A DNA stretch of 64,000 nucleotides from CAYPTY01 sp964413935. Its GTDB lineage: Bacteria > Bacteroidota > Rhodothermia > Balneolales > Balneolaceae. How positions within the stretch are numbered: position 1 is the first letter of the stretch; each line of letters opens with the position of its first letter. Positions 17,751 through 26,594 of this stretch are shown here, piece after piece. A program made the translations under genes and the position numbers. The notes beneath the pieces are model-generated. The model saw only the letters and a list, made by a program, of their open reading frames with translations. It did not search any database and had not been told where the DNA came from. Where the stretch lies: positions 1 to 64,000 of the forward strand of contig CAYPTY010000005.1 of assembly GCA_964413935.1 (NCBI GenBank), given 5' to 3'.

Positions 17751-17772
17751 TAAGTTATGAATATCTAACTTA
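17751..17772. promoter_or_regulatory. 7-bp perfect inverted repeat upstream of the lipoprotein operon
   Basis: TAAGTTA (17751-17757) and TAACTTA (17766-17772) are separated by 8 bp, about 120 bp upstream of the 747-residue lipoprotein start. It could be an operator half-site pair or a weak hairpin. There is no further support. Confidence 0.25.
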
Positions 17773-17872
17773 TCGGAGGACAAAGACAAGACATAAATAT
17801 GCGGTATTGGCTGGGTGTGGGATGTGGGATATTAAATGAGAGATTTGGAACATGGGACATGAGATGACAGCC

Positions 17873-17916
17873 TTCTCACTTCTGTCTTTTCTCTTTTCAC
17901 TTCTCACTTCTCTCTT
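17873..17916. repeat. degenerate TCACTTC-type repeat
   Basis: A pyrimidine-rich stretch made of TTCTCACTTC units with interruptions follows TTTGGAACAT and GGGACATGAGATGACA. It lies just downstream of tRNA-Ser(GGA) and matches the arrangement of the cleaner array at 10319-10356. It is probably the same intergenic repeat family in an older copy. Confidence 0.6.
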
Positions 17917-17930
17917 ATCATATAAAGAAT

Positions 17931-18021
<91 letters not shown>

Positions 18022-18064
18022 CAAAGCCTGCCAAGATAGAACTTTATTACAGGGTAATCAAAGA

Positions 18065-18748
18065 TTAAAAACCAATGGAGAAAGAATGTTCCACCATGGT
18101 TCTCACCGTTTTGCCCTGATCACGGGCAGGGCGGAATTTCCATAGCAGAGCTGCCTGAATAGTGGCTTCCAGTAAGCCATAGCCCAGCTGATCGGAGACA
18201 TCATAGTCTTTGCCCTTCTTGTCATAAATCCGGATTTCTTTTATCAGGGCTTCCTGCACTTCTCCTTCCCTGCCAACAAGAAAAGTAACGATCACTTCCG
18301 CTTTCAGACTGGCACTACGGGCTTCTTCGGGTAGTGTGGGTTCCACAATTTTGATCACATTGGGAGGAAGCTGAGGATTTCTGATCACTTTATTCTCCTC
18401 TCCTTTCCGGCCGGTATTCATACCGATGGGCTCAACATCAAAGACCAGCACGTCCAGCTCTTCAGGAACCTCAACATCCTCATCAATCACACGATCATTG
18501 GGTACCGGAATAGGTATTTGTGGTTTGGGGGGAGGCGGCGGGGTCGACTGTTGTCGGGTGATCACCACTTCTTCCATTTCGACCGCATCCTCGAAAATGA
18601 TGGCCTGTAATATTTCATCATCCAGTGGCCTTTCAGGCCAGAACTTGAACACACCGATAGCGATGAGCTGAGAAAGCACAATACAAAACATCACCCGCAG
18701 GTGATGAGGTAAATCCAGTACGATTCTATTTAAGCGGCGTTTTTTCAA
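18065..18748 (-). CDS. TonB-family energy transducer
   Basis: The 227-residue protein has a short basic cytoplasmic start, one membrane helix (about 20-37), and a proline-rich periplasmic stretch (PPPPPKPQIPIPVP near 70). Its C-terminal TonB-like domain carries PTLPEEARSASLKAEVIVTF, a GREGEVQ turn and LLWKFRPARDQGK. TonB proteins carry proton-motive energy from ExbBD to outer-membrane receptors. No ExbB, ExbD or receptor gene is adjacent, so the partner is unknown. It lies alone between tRNA-Ser and murQ. Confidence 0.88.
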   Translation of the reverse strand: MKKRRLNRIVLDLPHHLRVMFCIVLSQLIAIGVFKFWPERPLDDEILQAIIFEDAVEMEEVVITRQQSTPPPPPKPQIPIPVPNDRVIDEDVEVPEELDVLVFDVEPIGMNTGRKGEENKVIRNPQLPPNVIKIVEPTLPEEARSASLKAEVIVTFLVGREGEVQEALIKEIRIYDKKGKDYDVSDQLGYGLLEATIQAALLWKFRPARDQGKTVRTMVEHSFSIGF

Positions 18749-18835
18749 ATCAGGAGTTGAAACTACACTATAAACTGCCGAAGCTTCAATTAATTTTGTG
18801 ATGCCGTTTGATTGCTGATCATTCAGCCTTCCGGC

Positions 18836-19759
18836 TTATTCCATTTGCTCAATAACTCTGCGGATGAATCCATCGTTCTCTCTGAGCAACTCCCTTGCCC
18901 TGTCTGCATTTTCACCACAAACAGCCATTATCAGGGCTGTTTTCACATTCCCTCCAGCCTGCATCAGTAATTCCCCAGCCTCCTCATAACTCACCCCACT
19001 GAACATCATGATAATGCGTTTGGACCGCTCAACCAGTTTTTGGTTCGTTTGCATGAGGTCCACCATCACATTCTGATATACCTTACCCAAACGAATCATA
19101 CTGCCAGTGGAAATCATATTCAGAATCATTTTCTGGGCCGTCGCACTTTTCATGCGTGTACTGCCCATGATGACTTCAGGGCCAACCGGAACGTCGATGA
19201 TAATATCTGCGGTAAGCCGGAGCTGTTCTTCCGGTACGGTGGTGATGAAAATGGTTTTTGCTCCCTTTTCCCCGGCTGATTTCAACGCCCCATGCACATA
19301 TGGAGTGCGGCCGCTGGCGGCAAGACCAACAACAGCATCACGTTCATTGACCCCGGATAGGGTTACGTCTTTTTCCCCATTTTCTTCGTAATCTTCAGCT
19401 CCCTCCTGAGCCACAAACATAGCCTCCATCCCCCCTGCGATGAAACCCTGAACCAGATCGGGTGAGGTCCCGAAGGTAGGCGGACATTCAGCCGCATCCA
19501 GAACCCCAAGCCTGCCGCTGGTGCCTGCCCCAAAATAAAGCAACCTGCCTCCTCTCCTGAGCTGAGCAGTAACCACATCAATGGCTTCAGCGATAACCTT
19601 CTTTTTTTGCCCTACAGCCTCAGCAACTTTAAGGTCTTCATGGTTAATGAGTTCGACAATTTTAAGAGAATCGGCCAGATCAATTTCCTCAGTGGCCGGA
19701 TTCCGCTGCTCGGTAGAAAGTTTTTTTATTTGTTCAAAAAGACTGTCATTCTGAGCCAA
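18836..19759 (-). CDS. murQ: N-acetylmuramic acid 6-phosphate etherase
   Basis: MurQ cleaves the lactyl ether of MurNAc-6-phosphate to give GlcNAc-6-phosphate in cell-wall recycling. The 307-residue SIS-fold protein shows GAGTSGRLGVLDAAECPPTFG near 77-97, including the catalytic-region Glu, and GSTRMKSATAQK near 200. The start is TTG at 19759: a full AGGAGG (complement of 19765-19770) lies 5 nt before it and no other start fits. That Shine-Dalgarno is inside the last codons of accC, only 2 nt separate the genes, and translation is probably coupled. Pairing with accC is not an obvious pathway link. Confidence 0.95.
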   Translation of the reverse strand: MAQNDSLFEQIKKLSTEQRNPATEEIDLADSLKIVELINHEDLKVAEAVGQKKKVIAEAIDVVTAQLRRGGRLLYFGAGTSGRLGVLDAAECPPTFGTSPDLVQGFIAGGMEAMFVAQEGAEDYEENGEKDVTLSGVNERDAVVGLAASGRTPYVHGALKSAGEKGAKTIFITTVPEEQLRLTADIIIDVPVGPEVIMGSTRMKSATAQKMILNMISTGSMIRLGKVYQNVMVDLMQTNQKLVERSKRIIMMFSGVSYEEAGELLMQAGGNVKTALIMAVCGENADRARELLRENDGFIRRVIEQME

Positions 19760-19761
19760 AC

Positions 19762-21258
19762 TTACCTCCTGTTAAGCCACCAAACCGACTGTTCAGCACC
19801 GTTCGATGATGCAGCCACCTTTTGTTTTGGAGCTTCTTCCACACTCTTCAGCAGAGCTGCCGAAAGTGATTTAATTTCACCGGATACGGCATGCATGGCT
19901 TCCATTTTCTCAACGGTGAAGTGGTCCTTCACAAAGTGAGTATCGTACTGAGCACTCCTGAAGGCCTCATGTTTCAGTACATACTCACAGAACGGGATGG
20001 TTGTATGACATCCTGCAATTTCATATTCATGCAAAGCCCTGAGCATTTTGGCGATGGCCTGATCTCTTGTAGGTGCGTGAACGGAGAGTTTGGAAATCAT
20101 CGGATCATAGTTGATCGTAATCTGCGATCCTTCCTCTACCCCTGAATCAACACGTACTTCGGCACCGGTAGGGATTCGGTGTTTGGAAAGCGTACCGGTA
20201 CTTGGCAGAAAGTTATTGGATGGATCCTCGGCGTAAATTCTGCATTCAATGGCATGCCCTTTTTTCTGAACATCTTCCTGTTTGATGGGCAACTCCTTGC
20301 CTTCCGCAACCAGAATTTGCAGAGCTACAAGATCAAGGCCGGTAATCATCTCAGAAACCGGATGCTCTACCTGCAGGCGGGTGTTCATTTCCAGGAAAAA
20401 GAAATTCATGTGCTTGTCTACCAGAAACTCAATGGTACCCGCACCTACATAATTACAGGCCTTAGCCGCCATGACAGCTGCTTCGGCCATCTCAGACCTC
20501 ATCTCATCGCTGAGTATGGGACATGGTGCTTCCTCAATTACCTTCTGATGGCGTCGCTGAATGGAACATTCCCGGTCATAAATGTGGAGAACATTCCCAT
20601 GGGTATCCGCCATAATCTGGAATTCAACATGACGGGGTTCCTCCAGATATTTTTCGATATAGACGCGGTCATCTCCAAAAGCATTACGCGCCTCCGACTG
20701 TGCGGCTTTGATGCTGTTAATGACGTCTTCCTTTTTCTCTACGATGCGCATCCCTTTACCACCACCACCAGCAGCTGCTTTAATCAAAACCGGATAGCCA
20801 ATAGCATCAGCCGTTTCTACGGCTTCTTCCAGATCTTCCAGCGCATCTTCGGTACCGGGCGGGAAAGGCACCTTGGCTTTACTCATCAGCAGGCGGGCCT
20901 CCGTCTTATCACCCATGGTGCGAATGGCTTCAGCGGGCGGTCCAATAAAAATAATGCCTTCTTCGGCGCAGAGATTGGCAAATTTGGCATTTTCACTCAG
21001 GAAACCATATCCGGGATGGATAGCATCCGCACCGGTGTCTTTTGCCGCCTTTATAATTTTCTCCATCACTAGATAACTTTCTGAGGAGGCCGCCTCTCCA
21101 ATAAACACTGATTCATCAGCGAGCAGTACGTGCGGAGCGCACTTGTCGGGCCGAGAGTAAACTGCAACTGATTTAATCCCCAGTTCGCGGCAGGTATGGA
21201 TTACGCGAACGGCAATCTCTCCCCGGTTTGCAATTAAAATCTTCTTTATTTCAGCCAT
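19762..21258 (-). CDS. accC: biotin carboxylase subunit of an acyl-CoA carboxylase
   Basis: It carboxylates biotin with ATP and bicarbonate. In the 498 residues the N-terminal domain (KKILIANRGEIAVRVI) is followed by the ATP-grasp glycine loop AAAGGGGKGMR (about 162-172), the active-site segment EMNTRLQVEHPVSEMITG (about 290), and the C-terminal DSGVEEGSQITINYDPMISK. It ends before any biotin-carrier domain, so it works with separate subunits, none of which is nearby. It could serve acetyl-CoA or propionyl-CoA carboxylase; length and sequence do not decide. The last codons hold the murQ Shine-Dalgarno. Confidence 0.9.
   Translation of the reverse strand: MAEIKKILIANRGEIAVRVIHTCRELGIKSVAVYSRPDKCAPHVLLADESVFIGEAASSESYLVMEKIIKAAKDTGADAIHPGYGFLSENAKFANLCAEEGIIFIGPPAEAIRTMGDKTEARLLMSKAKVPFPPGTEDALEDLEEAVETADAIGYPVLIKAAAGGGGKGMRIVEKKEDVINSIKAAQSEARNAFGDDRVYIEKYLEEPRHVEFQIMADTHGNVLHIYDRECSIQRRHQKVIEEAPCPILSDEMRSEMAEAAVMAAKACNYVGAGTIEFLVDKHMNFFFLEMNTRLQVEHPVSEMITGLDLVALQILVAEGKELPIKQEDVQKKGHAIECRIYAEDPSNNFLPSTGTLSKHRIPTGAEVRVDSGVEEGSQITINYDPMISKLSVHAPTRDQAIAKMLRALHEYEIAGCHTTIPFCEYVLKHEAFRSAQYDTHFVKDHFTVEKMEAMHAVSGEIKSLSAALLKSVEEAPKQKVAASSNGAEQSVWWLNRR
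19765..19770 (-). promoter_or_regulatory. strong Shine-Dalgarno fixing the TTG start of murQ
   Basis: On the minus strand AGGAGG overlaps the last sense codons (Arg-Arg) of accC and lies 5 nt before the TTG. Such perfect sites are rare in this window, so the motif decides the murQ start. Confidence 0.85.
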
Positions 21259-21337
21259 AAATATCCCGTTTTGTTACATCAGGAATGATAGCATTTTAGG
21301 CTTTATAAGCCAAGATTGCTTTGGCTAAAATCCGGCT

Positions 21338-22330
21338 TTAGCTGGCCGTTTTCATTTCATAGAGAACCTTGGGAAGAATGGACAACTTTTCAGTGGAATT
21401 CAGATAAGCTCTCTGATCAAATACGTTGTACTGGTTCTCTTCTATTTTATCCAGAATGCGGCTGTAGTTGTAACGCGCGAGGTAAACAGGAAGTCGGCTG
21501 TCTTTGTCCAGCATGGGTATTCCTTTGTCTGCACTTTCGTAATATTTTCTGGCTCTGCGGATCTGGAATTCCATCAATTCGATGAATTTTTCAGTCACAT
21601 CCCCTTTTTCCAGGTCTTCATCAGAAAGGCCGAACAGTTTCAATTCGTCCTGCGGCAGGTATATCCGCCCACGTCCAAGATCTTCACCGATATCGCGAAG
21701 AATGTTGGTAAGCTGCATGGCAATTCCTAGATCGGTGGCGTGTTCAAGTGCTTTGGGATCAGTATAGCCGAAAACTTCACTGGTCATCAGTCCGACCACC
21801 GAAGCTACTTTATAGGAATAGTCATATAACTCATCAAAGTTTTCATAGCGGGTTTTGCTCAGATCCTGTTTCACGCCATCCATAAGCAACAAAGGCAGTT
21901 CGATGGAAATATCGTAGCGTTTCAGGATATCTGCGAAAGCACGCAGGATGAGGTCATCACATTTACGGCCTGAAAAAACATCTTCCAGGGATTGCCCCCA
22001 CTCCATCAGCCTTTCTTCCACTTCCAGTACGCCGATTTCTTGTCGCATGACCAGATCTTCGGCTTCATCCACCAGGTTGTCCAGATATCGGCACAAACCA
22101 TAAATAGCAAAAATGGCCCGTTGTTTTTCATAGGGTAAAAATCTGGTGGCCAGATAGAAGGTTTTGGCGAAGTGACGCGTAATTTGCCGGCAGTGTTCAA
22201 AGGCATGCCGGAGTTCATCGTTCTGAATCTCTTCCGTTACGGCTCTATGGAAGCTCGTTTTCCGGTAAACCGGTTTGATAATATTATATGGTATGCGAAG
22301 AATATTGGTCATAGCATGGTGCTCAGTCAC
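21338..22330 (-). CDS. phytoene/squalene synthase family protein
   Basis: This trans-prenyltransferase of 330 residues performs head-to-head condensation of prenyl diphosphates. Both aspartate-rich motifs are present: YLDNLVDEAED (about 81-91) and the second, RDIGEDLGRGRIYLP (about 210-225). The substrate cannot be separated by eye. Phytoene synthase (carotenoid pathway) is the more likely reading because pigments are common in this group, but no other crt gene is present. The gene stands alone, divergent from the LacI-type regulator across 157 bp. Confidence 0.85.
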   Translation of the reverse strand: MTEHHAMTNILRIPYNIIKPVYRKTSFHRAVTEEIQNDELRHAFEHCRQITRHFAKTFYLATRFLPYEKQRAIFAIYGLCRYLDNLVDEAEDLVMRQEIGVLEVEERLMEWGQSLEDVFSGRKCDDLILRAFADILKRYDISIELPLLLMDGVKQDLSKTRYENFDELYDYSYKVASVVGLMTSEVFGYTDPKALEHATDLGIAMQLTNILRDIGEDLGRGRIYLPQDELKLFGLSDEDLEKGDVTEKFIELMEFQIRRARKYYESADKGIPMLDKDSRLPVYLARYNYSRILDKIEENQYNVFDQRAYLNSTEKLSILPKVLYEMKTAS

Positions 22331-22449
22331 TTACATAATCCAATAGCCAATCTAAATAGTTCCGTTAAGATAAAAGCAATTTCAATGTGCTGAATTATAT
22401 TTTCAAATAGTTTGAGTATTTTCTTTATTCAAATTCACTCCTCATCAGG

Positions 22450-22462
22450 CGTCAAAATGACG
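22450..22462. promoter_or_regulatory. CGTCA-AAA-TGACG inverted repeat before the LacI-type gene
   Basis: This perfect 5-bp inverted repeat with a 3-bp centre lies 26 bp before the start of the LacI-family gene. It could be an autoregulatory operator, but LacI-type sites usually have an even, CG-centred symmetry, which this lacks. Confidence 0.25.
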
Positions 22463-22487
22463 AAATCGGGGAATACGGACGAACGTA

Positions 22488-23501
22488 ATGAGTAAAAAAG
22501 TAACCATTTATGAAGTAGCCAAACATGCAGGTGTGGCTATTTCAACGGTATCAAGGGTTTTAAACGGCTCTCCGAATGTTTCGGATGCTACCAAAGAGAA
22601 AGTAAGTGAAGCCATTAAAGAGCTGAAATTCCGCCCGCAGGTGAGTGCCAGAAAACTGGCCAGCCGCTCTCCCCACATGCTAGCCATTGCGGTTCCTACC
22701 TTCACTACGCCTTATTTTAATGAGGTGTTGAAAGGTGTGAAGGATGAAATCAAAAAAATGGATCTTGATATCATCATTTACAACACAGGCTCTCGCAATC
22801 CGGAAGAAGCGGTACAGAATTTCTTTGACCGGGGTACCGCAGATGCGGCTATTTTGATGTCAATCAATGTAACCGATACGGTGAATGAAATGATCAAAGG
22901 TTCTGGCATACCTATTGTTCTGATGGGCACCAAGCATCCGGAATACAATTACATCAACATCAATGATTACCGGGGTGGATTTCTTGCCGGGGAGCATCTG
23001 GTAAAGAAGGGTTTTGAAAGAATCGGAATGATCACCACCAATCATCCCAATCAGGTAGCCAGCGATCGAATGCGGGGTTTCAAGGATGCACTCCGTGAGT
23101 TCAAAATGCCGGTCTATGATGAGTATTTCATTTACGGTGACACCGACAAACATGCCGGCTATACTGAGGAAGCAGGTTATGAGGCGATCTACAAATATTC
23201 GAAGATGGATGCATTCCCGGATGCTATTTTCTGCTCCAATGATACACAGGCGCTGGGTGCCCTTCATGCCTTGTCACAACTCGGGATGAACGTGCCTGAA
23301 GATGTCGCAATCATGGGCTACGATAACATCAAGATCAGTAAATATCTGGATCTGACCACCATCGACCAGAAGATGCATGAGGTGGGCGTTATGACCACTC
23401 AGCTTTTGAGTAAGGTCATCGACAATCCTGATGGGGAACTGGTACAAACGGTTATTGATCCTGTGCTCATTGAACGTAACTCAACCCAACACAAGGAATG
23501 A
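22488..23501 (+). CDS. LacI-family transcriptional regulator
   Basis: The 337-residue protein has an N-terminal LacI helix-turn-helix (VTIYEVAKHAGVAISTVSRVLNG, about 4-26) and hinge region (ARKLAS), then a periplasmic-binding-like effector domain with typical landmarks (GGFLAGEHLVKKGFERIGMI, ALGALHALSQLGMNVPEDVAIMGYDN). It should bind a palindromic operator and respond to a sugar or other small molecule. It overlaps purC by 4 bp (ATGA), so the two are translated together. The coupling suggests purine control as in proteobacterial PurR, but most relatives outside proteobacteria respond to sugars. The effector is undetermined. Confidence 0.9.
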   Translation: MSKKVTIYEVAKHAGVAISTVSRVLNGSPNVSDATKEKVSEAIKELKFRPQVSARKLASRSPHMLAIAVPTFTTPYFNEVLKGVKDEIKKMDLDIIIYNTGSRNPEEAVQNFFDRGTADAAILMSINVTDTVNEMIKGSGIPIVLMGTKHPEYNYININDYRGGFLAGEHLVKKGFERIGMITTNHPNQVASDRMRGFKDALREFKMPVYDEYFIYGDTDKHAGYTEEAGYEAIYKYSKMDAFPDAIFCSNDTQALGALHALSQLGMNVPEDVAIMGYDNIKISKYLDLTTIDQKMHEVGVMTTQLLSKVIDNPDGELVQTVIDPVLIERNSTQHKE

Positions 23502-24460
23502 GTAATTTCTCTTTTCCGGTGCAGGAAGCACTGGATCATTGCATTACCGGGACATCCCATCCCAAAATAGAGCCCTACAAAGGCAAAGTTCGGGAAGTTT
23601 ACCGCTTGAGTGACGAGGTACTGGGGATTGTTGTCACCGATCGTATCTCCGCATTTGATTTTATAATGCGACAGCCTATCCCCTTCAAAGGACAAATTCT
23701 GAATCAGATGGCGGCTTTTTCTTTTGATAAAGTAAGCGATCTGGTCAACACGCACATTATCGAAGTGCCGCATCCGAACGTAACCATCGCCAAAGCCTGC
23801 GACCCGGTTCCCATCGAAGTGGTTATTCGGGCTCATGTTACCGGACACGCCTGGAGAGAATATAAATCGGAGAAACGACAGCTGTGTGGGGTTGCAATGC
23901 CCGATGGATTAGCCGAGCACGATCCCTTTCCTGAGCCTATCCTGACACCGGCAACCAAAGCAACCGAGGGTCATGATGAGGATATTTCAGAAGCTGAAAT
24001 ACTGGAGCGCGGAATTGTTTCTGAGTCCGTCTGGACTGAAATCCGGGAAACCGCGTTTAAACTTTTTGAGCGCGGACAGGAAATAGCCGCAAAACAGGGC
24101 TTGATTCTGGTTGACACCAAATATGAGTTCGGTCTGCACCATGGTGAACTCACATTGATTGATGAAGTCCATACCACTGATTCCTCCCGTTATTTTTATG
24201 CGGATGGATTTGATGAACGGCAGCAGGCTGGAAAAGCCCAAAAACAATTATCCAAGGAATTTCTGCGTGAATGGCTGATGGAACACAATTTTCGCGGCCT
24301 GGAGGGACAGATACTACCGGATTTACCCAATGCATTTCGACTGGAAGTGTATCAGCGTTATGCTGAACTGTTTGAACTGCTCACCGGTAAAGCCTTTGAA
24401 CCCCATCTTGAAAAAGACCTTGACCGACAGCTGATTCCCATCTTTGACAAATATTTGTAG
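23498..24460 (+). CDS. purC: SAICAR synthetase
   Basis: Phosphoribosylaminoimidazole-succinocarboxamide synthase catalyses the aspartate-ligation step of de novo purine synthesis. The 320-residue sequence shows the ATP-binding start KGKVREVYRLSDE, DRISAFDF, the central HVTGHAWREYK, and the C-terminal LVDTKYEFGL with DEVHTTDSSRY. It is about 60-80 residues longer than the E. coli form and matches the longer (about 300-residue) type. The start codon lies inside the end of the LacI-type gene. No other pur gene is present. Confidence 0.95.
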   Translation: MSNFSFPVQEALDHCITGTSHPKIEPYKGKVREVYRLSDEVLGIVVTDRISAFDFIMRQPIPFKGQILNQMAAFSFDKVSDLVNTHIIEVPHPNVTIAKACDPVPIEVVIRAHVTGHAWREYKSEKRQLCGVAMPDGLAEHDPFPEPILTPATKATEGHDEDISEAEILERGIVSESVWTEIRETAFKLFERGQEIAAKQGLILVDTKYEFGLHHGELTLIDEVHTTDSSRYFYADGFDERQQAGKAQKQLSKEFLREWLMEHNFRGLEGQILPDLPNAFRLEVYQRYAELFELLTGKAFEPHLEKDLDRQLIPIFDKYL

Positions 24461-24778
24461 CAGGCTGAAATTACTCCGATTGATTCAGTCGCGCGCAGGC
24501 AATTTTCTTAGGTAAATTTTCGCGGTGCCGATAAACTTCATTTAAAGACTGTGAAGGCACTTTTTCCTGGGCCCTGTTGATAACTCGGTGGAAAAAATGT
24601 GGGAAAGTAAGCCATTTTTTTCTTGAATCGGTTTACTTCTGTGAGTTAATTTTAAGTGAACAAAGGCAACAAGGAAGTTACGGCAGAATTGTTGTACAGG
24701 CCCACAAATCCCGAGGCCTGGTTGATCAGAGAGCCTTTCAGACCGAAAGACTCTGAACAAAGCGTTCCGGGTATTTTT
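24461..24778. other. 318-bp convergent spacer with DnaA-box-like 9-mers
   Basis: This spacer lies between the converging ends of purC and the SDR gene. Three 9-mers on one strand resemble DnaA boxes: TGTTGATAA (24575-24583), CGGTGGAAA (24586-24594) and TGTGGGAAA (24598-24606). They start 11 and 12 bp apart and are followed by an AT-rich stretch. No clear terminator, tRNA or coding frame is seen. Gene orientation does not flip here, so an origin reading is tentative. Confidence 0.3.
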
Positions 24779-25498
24779 TTATGCCCCCTGGTCGAGCTCC
24801 CCTTCTTGCGGCATTACTGAAATCTCTTCAACAACGGTCTGAGGTGTTAACTGCGTAAGCATGAGTGCAATTCTACCCACATCTTCCGGGTGAATCAAGC
24901 GCTGTGGATCCACATCCTGTCCATCCCATGAGGGCGAATGAGTTTGCCCCAGATTGATGGCAGTAACCGCGATCCCGCTTTGCATCAGTTCCTTTCTCAG
25001 AGAACGGGTATAACCCAGAAGGGCATGTTTAGCCATGGAGTAAGCTCCGGCATCCGCATAGCCTTCCAGAGAAGCACGCGAACAGATATTTATGATGTAT
25101 GCTCTCTTTTGTTTTCGCAGTTCAGGCAAAAATCTGGATGTAAGCAGGTAGGCCGATAACGTGTTTATCTCGAACTGCTTTTCGAAGTCCTTCGCGGTCG
25201 TCTCCCCCAAACCCGCATACAAATAAAAACCTGCATTGTTTATCAGAGTACGCACATTCAGATAATGCGGGATACGAATGGACTTCACCTGATTTTCGTC
25301 GGTCAAATCGGCGGCTACAACATGGACCTCGGAAGCTCCCAGCTTTTTCAGTTCTTCCGCGGCTTGAAGTAGTTTCTCTTCATTGCGGGCGATAAGAACC
25401 AGCGAGTGATCGGTATTCCGGGCAAAAACACGGGCAATGTCCAGGCCGATACCCTGGTTTCCACCGCTGATCAGTACTGCATCTCTGGGTTCCGCCAT
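24779..25498 (-). CDS. short-chain dehydrogenase/reductase
   Basis: The 239-residue SDR enzyme has the cofactor motif SGGNQGIGLDIA near the N-terminus, NNAG at about 85-90, and the catalytic Ser...Tyr-X3-Lys region (Tyr and Lys in AYSMAKHALLGYTRSLRKEL, about 150-170). It probably uses NADP(H), with Arg/Asn after strand 2 (IARNEEK). The substrate is unknown. Its ATG overlaps the queE stop by 1 nt, so it is the last gene of a queD-queE-SDR run. A pteridine or deazaguanine link is possible, but the sequence does not show one. Confidence 0.85.
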   Translation of the reverse strand: MAEPRDAVLISGGNQGIGLDIARVFARNTDHSLVLIARNEEKLLQAAEELKKLGASEVHVVAADLTDENQVKSIRIPHYLNVRTLINNAGFYLYAGLGETTAKDFEKQFEINTLSAYLLTSRFLPELRKQKRAYIINICSRASLEGYADAGAYSMAKHALLGYTRSLRKELMQSGIAVTAINLGQTHSPSWDGQDVDPQRLIHPEDVGRIALMLTQLTPQTVVEEISVMPQEGELDQGA

Positions 25499-26145
25499 CA
25501 GGGTACGTTCAGGAATTTATGAGTTTGCAGGCTGATGCCCCATTCAGGATGTTCTTTGACATAGTCCACAATCAGCGGCATGGATTCAGGTGTATCCCAT
25601 TCAGGCTGCAGAAGCAATCGGGTATGGTCCGGGCATTTTGCGGCATGTTCTTCTGCCCATTTAAGGTCTTTTTTACGCAGAACCACCACCTTGAGCTCAT
25701 CCACATAAGGATAAATCTCATCAAGAGGCGCTTTGAATCTTTTTGGGGATAAGGTTATCCAATCGAAATATCCGCTCAGAGGTGAAGAGCCGCTGGTTTC
25801 GATATGAACCGGTATTCCATGCTCCCGAATCACGATGGTAAGCGGATCCAGGTCATGAAGCAGCGGTTCACCACCGGTAACCACCACGAAAGGGGCACCA
25901 CTTTGGCGTATGGCATCCACCAATTCCCCTACTTTTACTTTCGGATGGGCTTCTTCATCCCAGCTTTCCTTAACATCACACCACCAGCAACCCACATCAC
26001 AGCCTCCGGTGCGGATAAAGTAGGCCGGCTTACCGCTGTGATAGCCTTCTCCCTGAACGGTGTAGAAATACTCCATCACCGGATATGAATAATCGGCCAG
26101 TGAGCTCAGCTCATTCACTGCATATGTGCGTTCAGGAATTCTCAT
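25498..26145 (-). CDS. queE: 7-carboxy-7-deazaguanine synthase
   Basis: This radical SAM enzyme converts 6-carboxy-tetrahydropterin to 7-carboxy-7-deazaguanine for queuosine biosynthesis. The iron-sulfur motif reads CDVGCWWC (CX3CX2C, about residues 49-56). The substrate-binding N-terminus YTVQGEGYHSGKPAYFIRTGG and VVTGGEPLL are typical. Length is 215 residues. The start overlaps the end of queD by 4 bp, giving consecutive pathway steps in one operon. A ribosomal queuosine or preQ0 export gene is not in view. Confidence 0.93.
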   Translation of the reverse strand: MRIPERTYAVNELSSLADYSYPVMEYFYTVQGEGYHSGKPAYFIRTGGCDVGCWWCDVKESWDEEAHPKVKVGELVDAIRQSGAPFVVVTGGEPLLHDLDPLTIVIREHGIPVHIETSGSSPLSGYFDWITLSPKRFKAPLDEIYPYVDELKVVVLRKKDLKWAEEHAAKCPDHTRLLLQPEWDTPESMPLIVDYVKEHPEWGISLQTHKFLNVP

Positions 26146-26522
26146 TCGGTATATTCTACCCAGCTTGTCGGTGTTTCCCAGACGATCACTTTTAATTCAA
26201 TCCCTTCCGGAATTCGCCTGCTGGTTTCTTTGTGGATATATTCGGCAATCCGTTCAGCCGTGGTATTGGCCTCCATCAGGTCATTCAAAACTCCATGGTC
26301 CAGCCCGCCTTTTTCTGAATCCTGAGCAGCCCACTTCAGCTCTTTAAAATCACAGACCATATCAGCTGTATTCAGGTATTTGGATACATGAAGCTTATGC
26401 GATTTGGCAATCATCTGCACTTTGTAGGTATGGCCGTGCATGCGACCGCACTTGCCGTCATATCCCTCAATAAGATGAGCGGCGTCAAAGGTAAATTCTG
26501 TGTTCAGAGTCCAGGTTGGCAT
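26142..26522 (-). CDS. queD: 6-carboxy-5,6,7,8-tetrahydropterin synthase
   Basis: The enzyme makes 6-carboxy-tetrahydropterin from dihydroneopterin triphosphate, the step before QueE. The 126 residues carry the zinc-binding His in FDAAHLIEGYDGKC and CGRMHGHTYKV, with the catalytic Cys in CGRMHGH, and the C-terminal VWETPTSWVEY. It is the first gene of the run. A Rho-independent terminator of the upstream gene ends about 20 bp before its ATG. Confidence 0.95.
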   Translation of the reverse strand: MPTWTLNTEFTFDAAHLIEGYDGKCGRMHGHTYKVQMIAKSHKLHVSKYLNTADMVCDFKELKWAAQDSEKGGLDHGVLNDLMEANTTAERIAEYIHKETSRRIPEGIELKVIVWETPTSWVEYTE

Positions 26523-26542
26523 GTTTTATAGAATATTGAAAT

Positions 26543-26566
26543 AAAAAAAGCCCCGTGAAACGGAGC
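26543..26566 (-). terminator. Rho-independent terminator after the thioredoxin-like gene
   Basis: On the minus strand GCTCCG-TTTCA-CGGGGC (one G-U pair) is followed by seven T. It lies 28 bp past the stop at 26595. Confidence 0.8.
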
Positions 26567-26594
26567 TTTATAAAATACAAGATTTAAGGCTGAA

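Noticed and set aside
24542..24760. 72-codon open frame in the purC-SDR gap
   Set aside because: It has no start context, no motif and crosses the DnaA-box-like array; composition does not look coding.
24461..24778. Firm assignment of this gap as the replication origin
   Set aside because: Gene directions do not diverge here and dnaA is absent; the three 9-mers are reported only as a lead.
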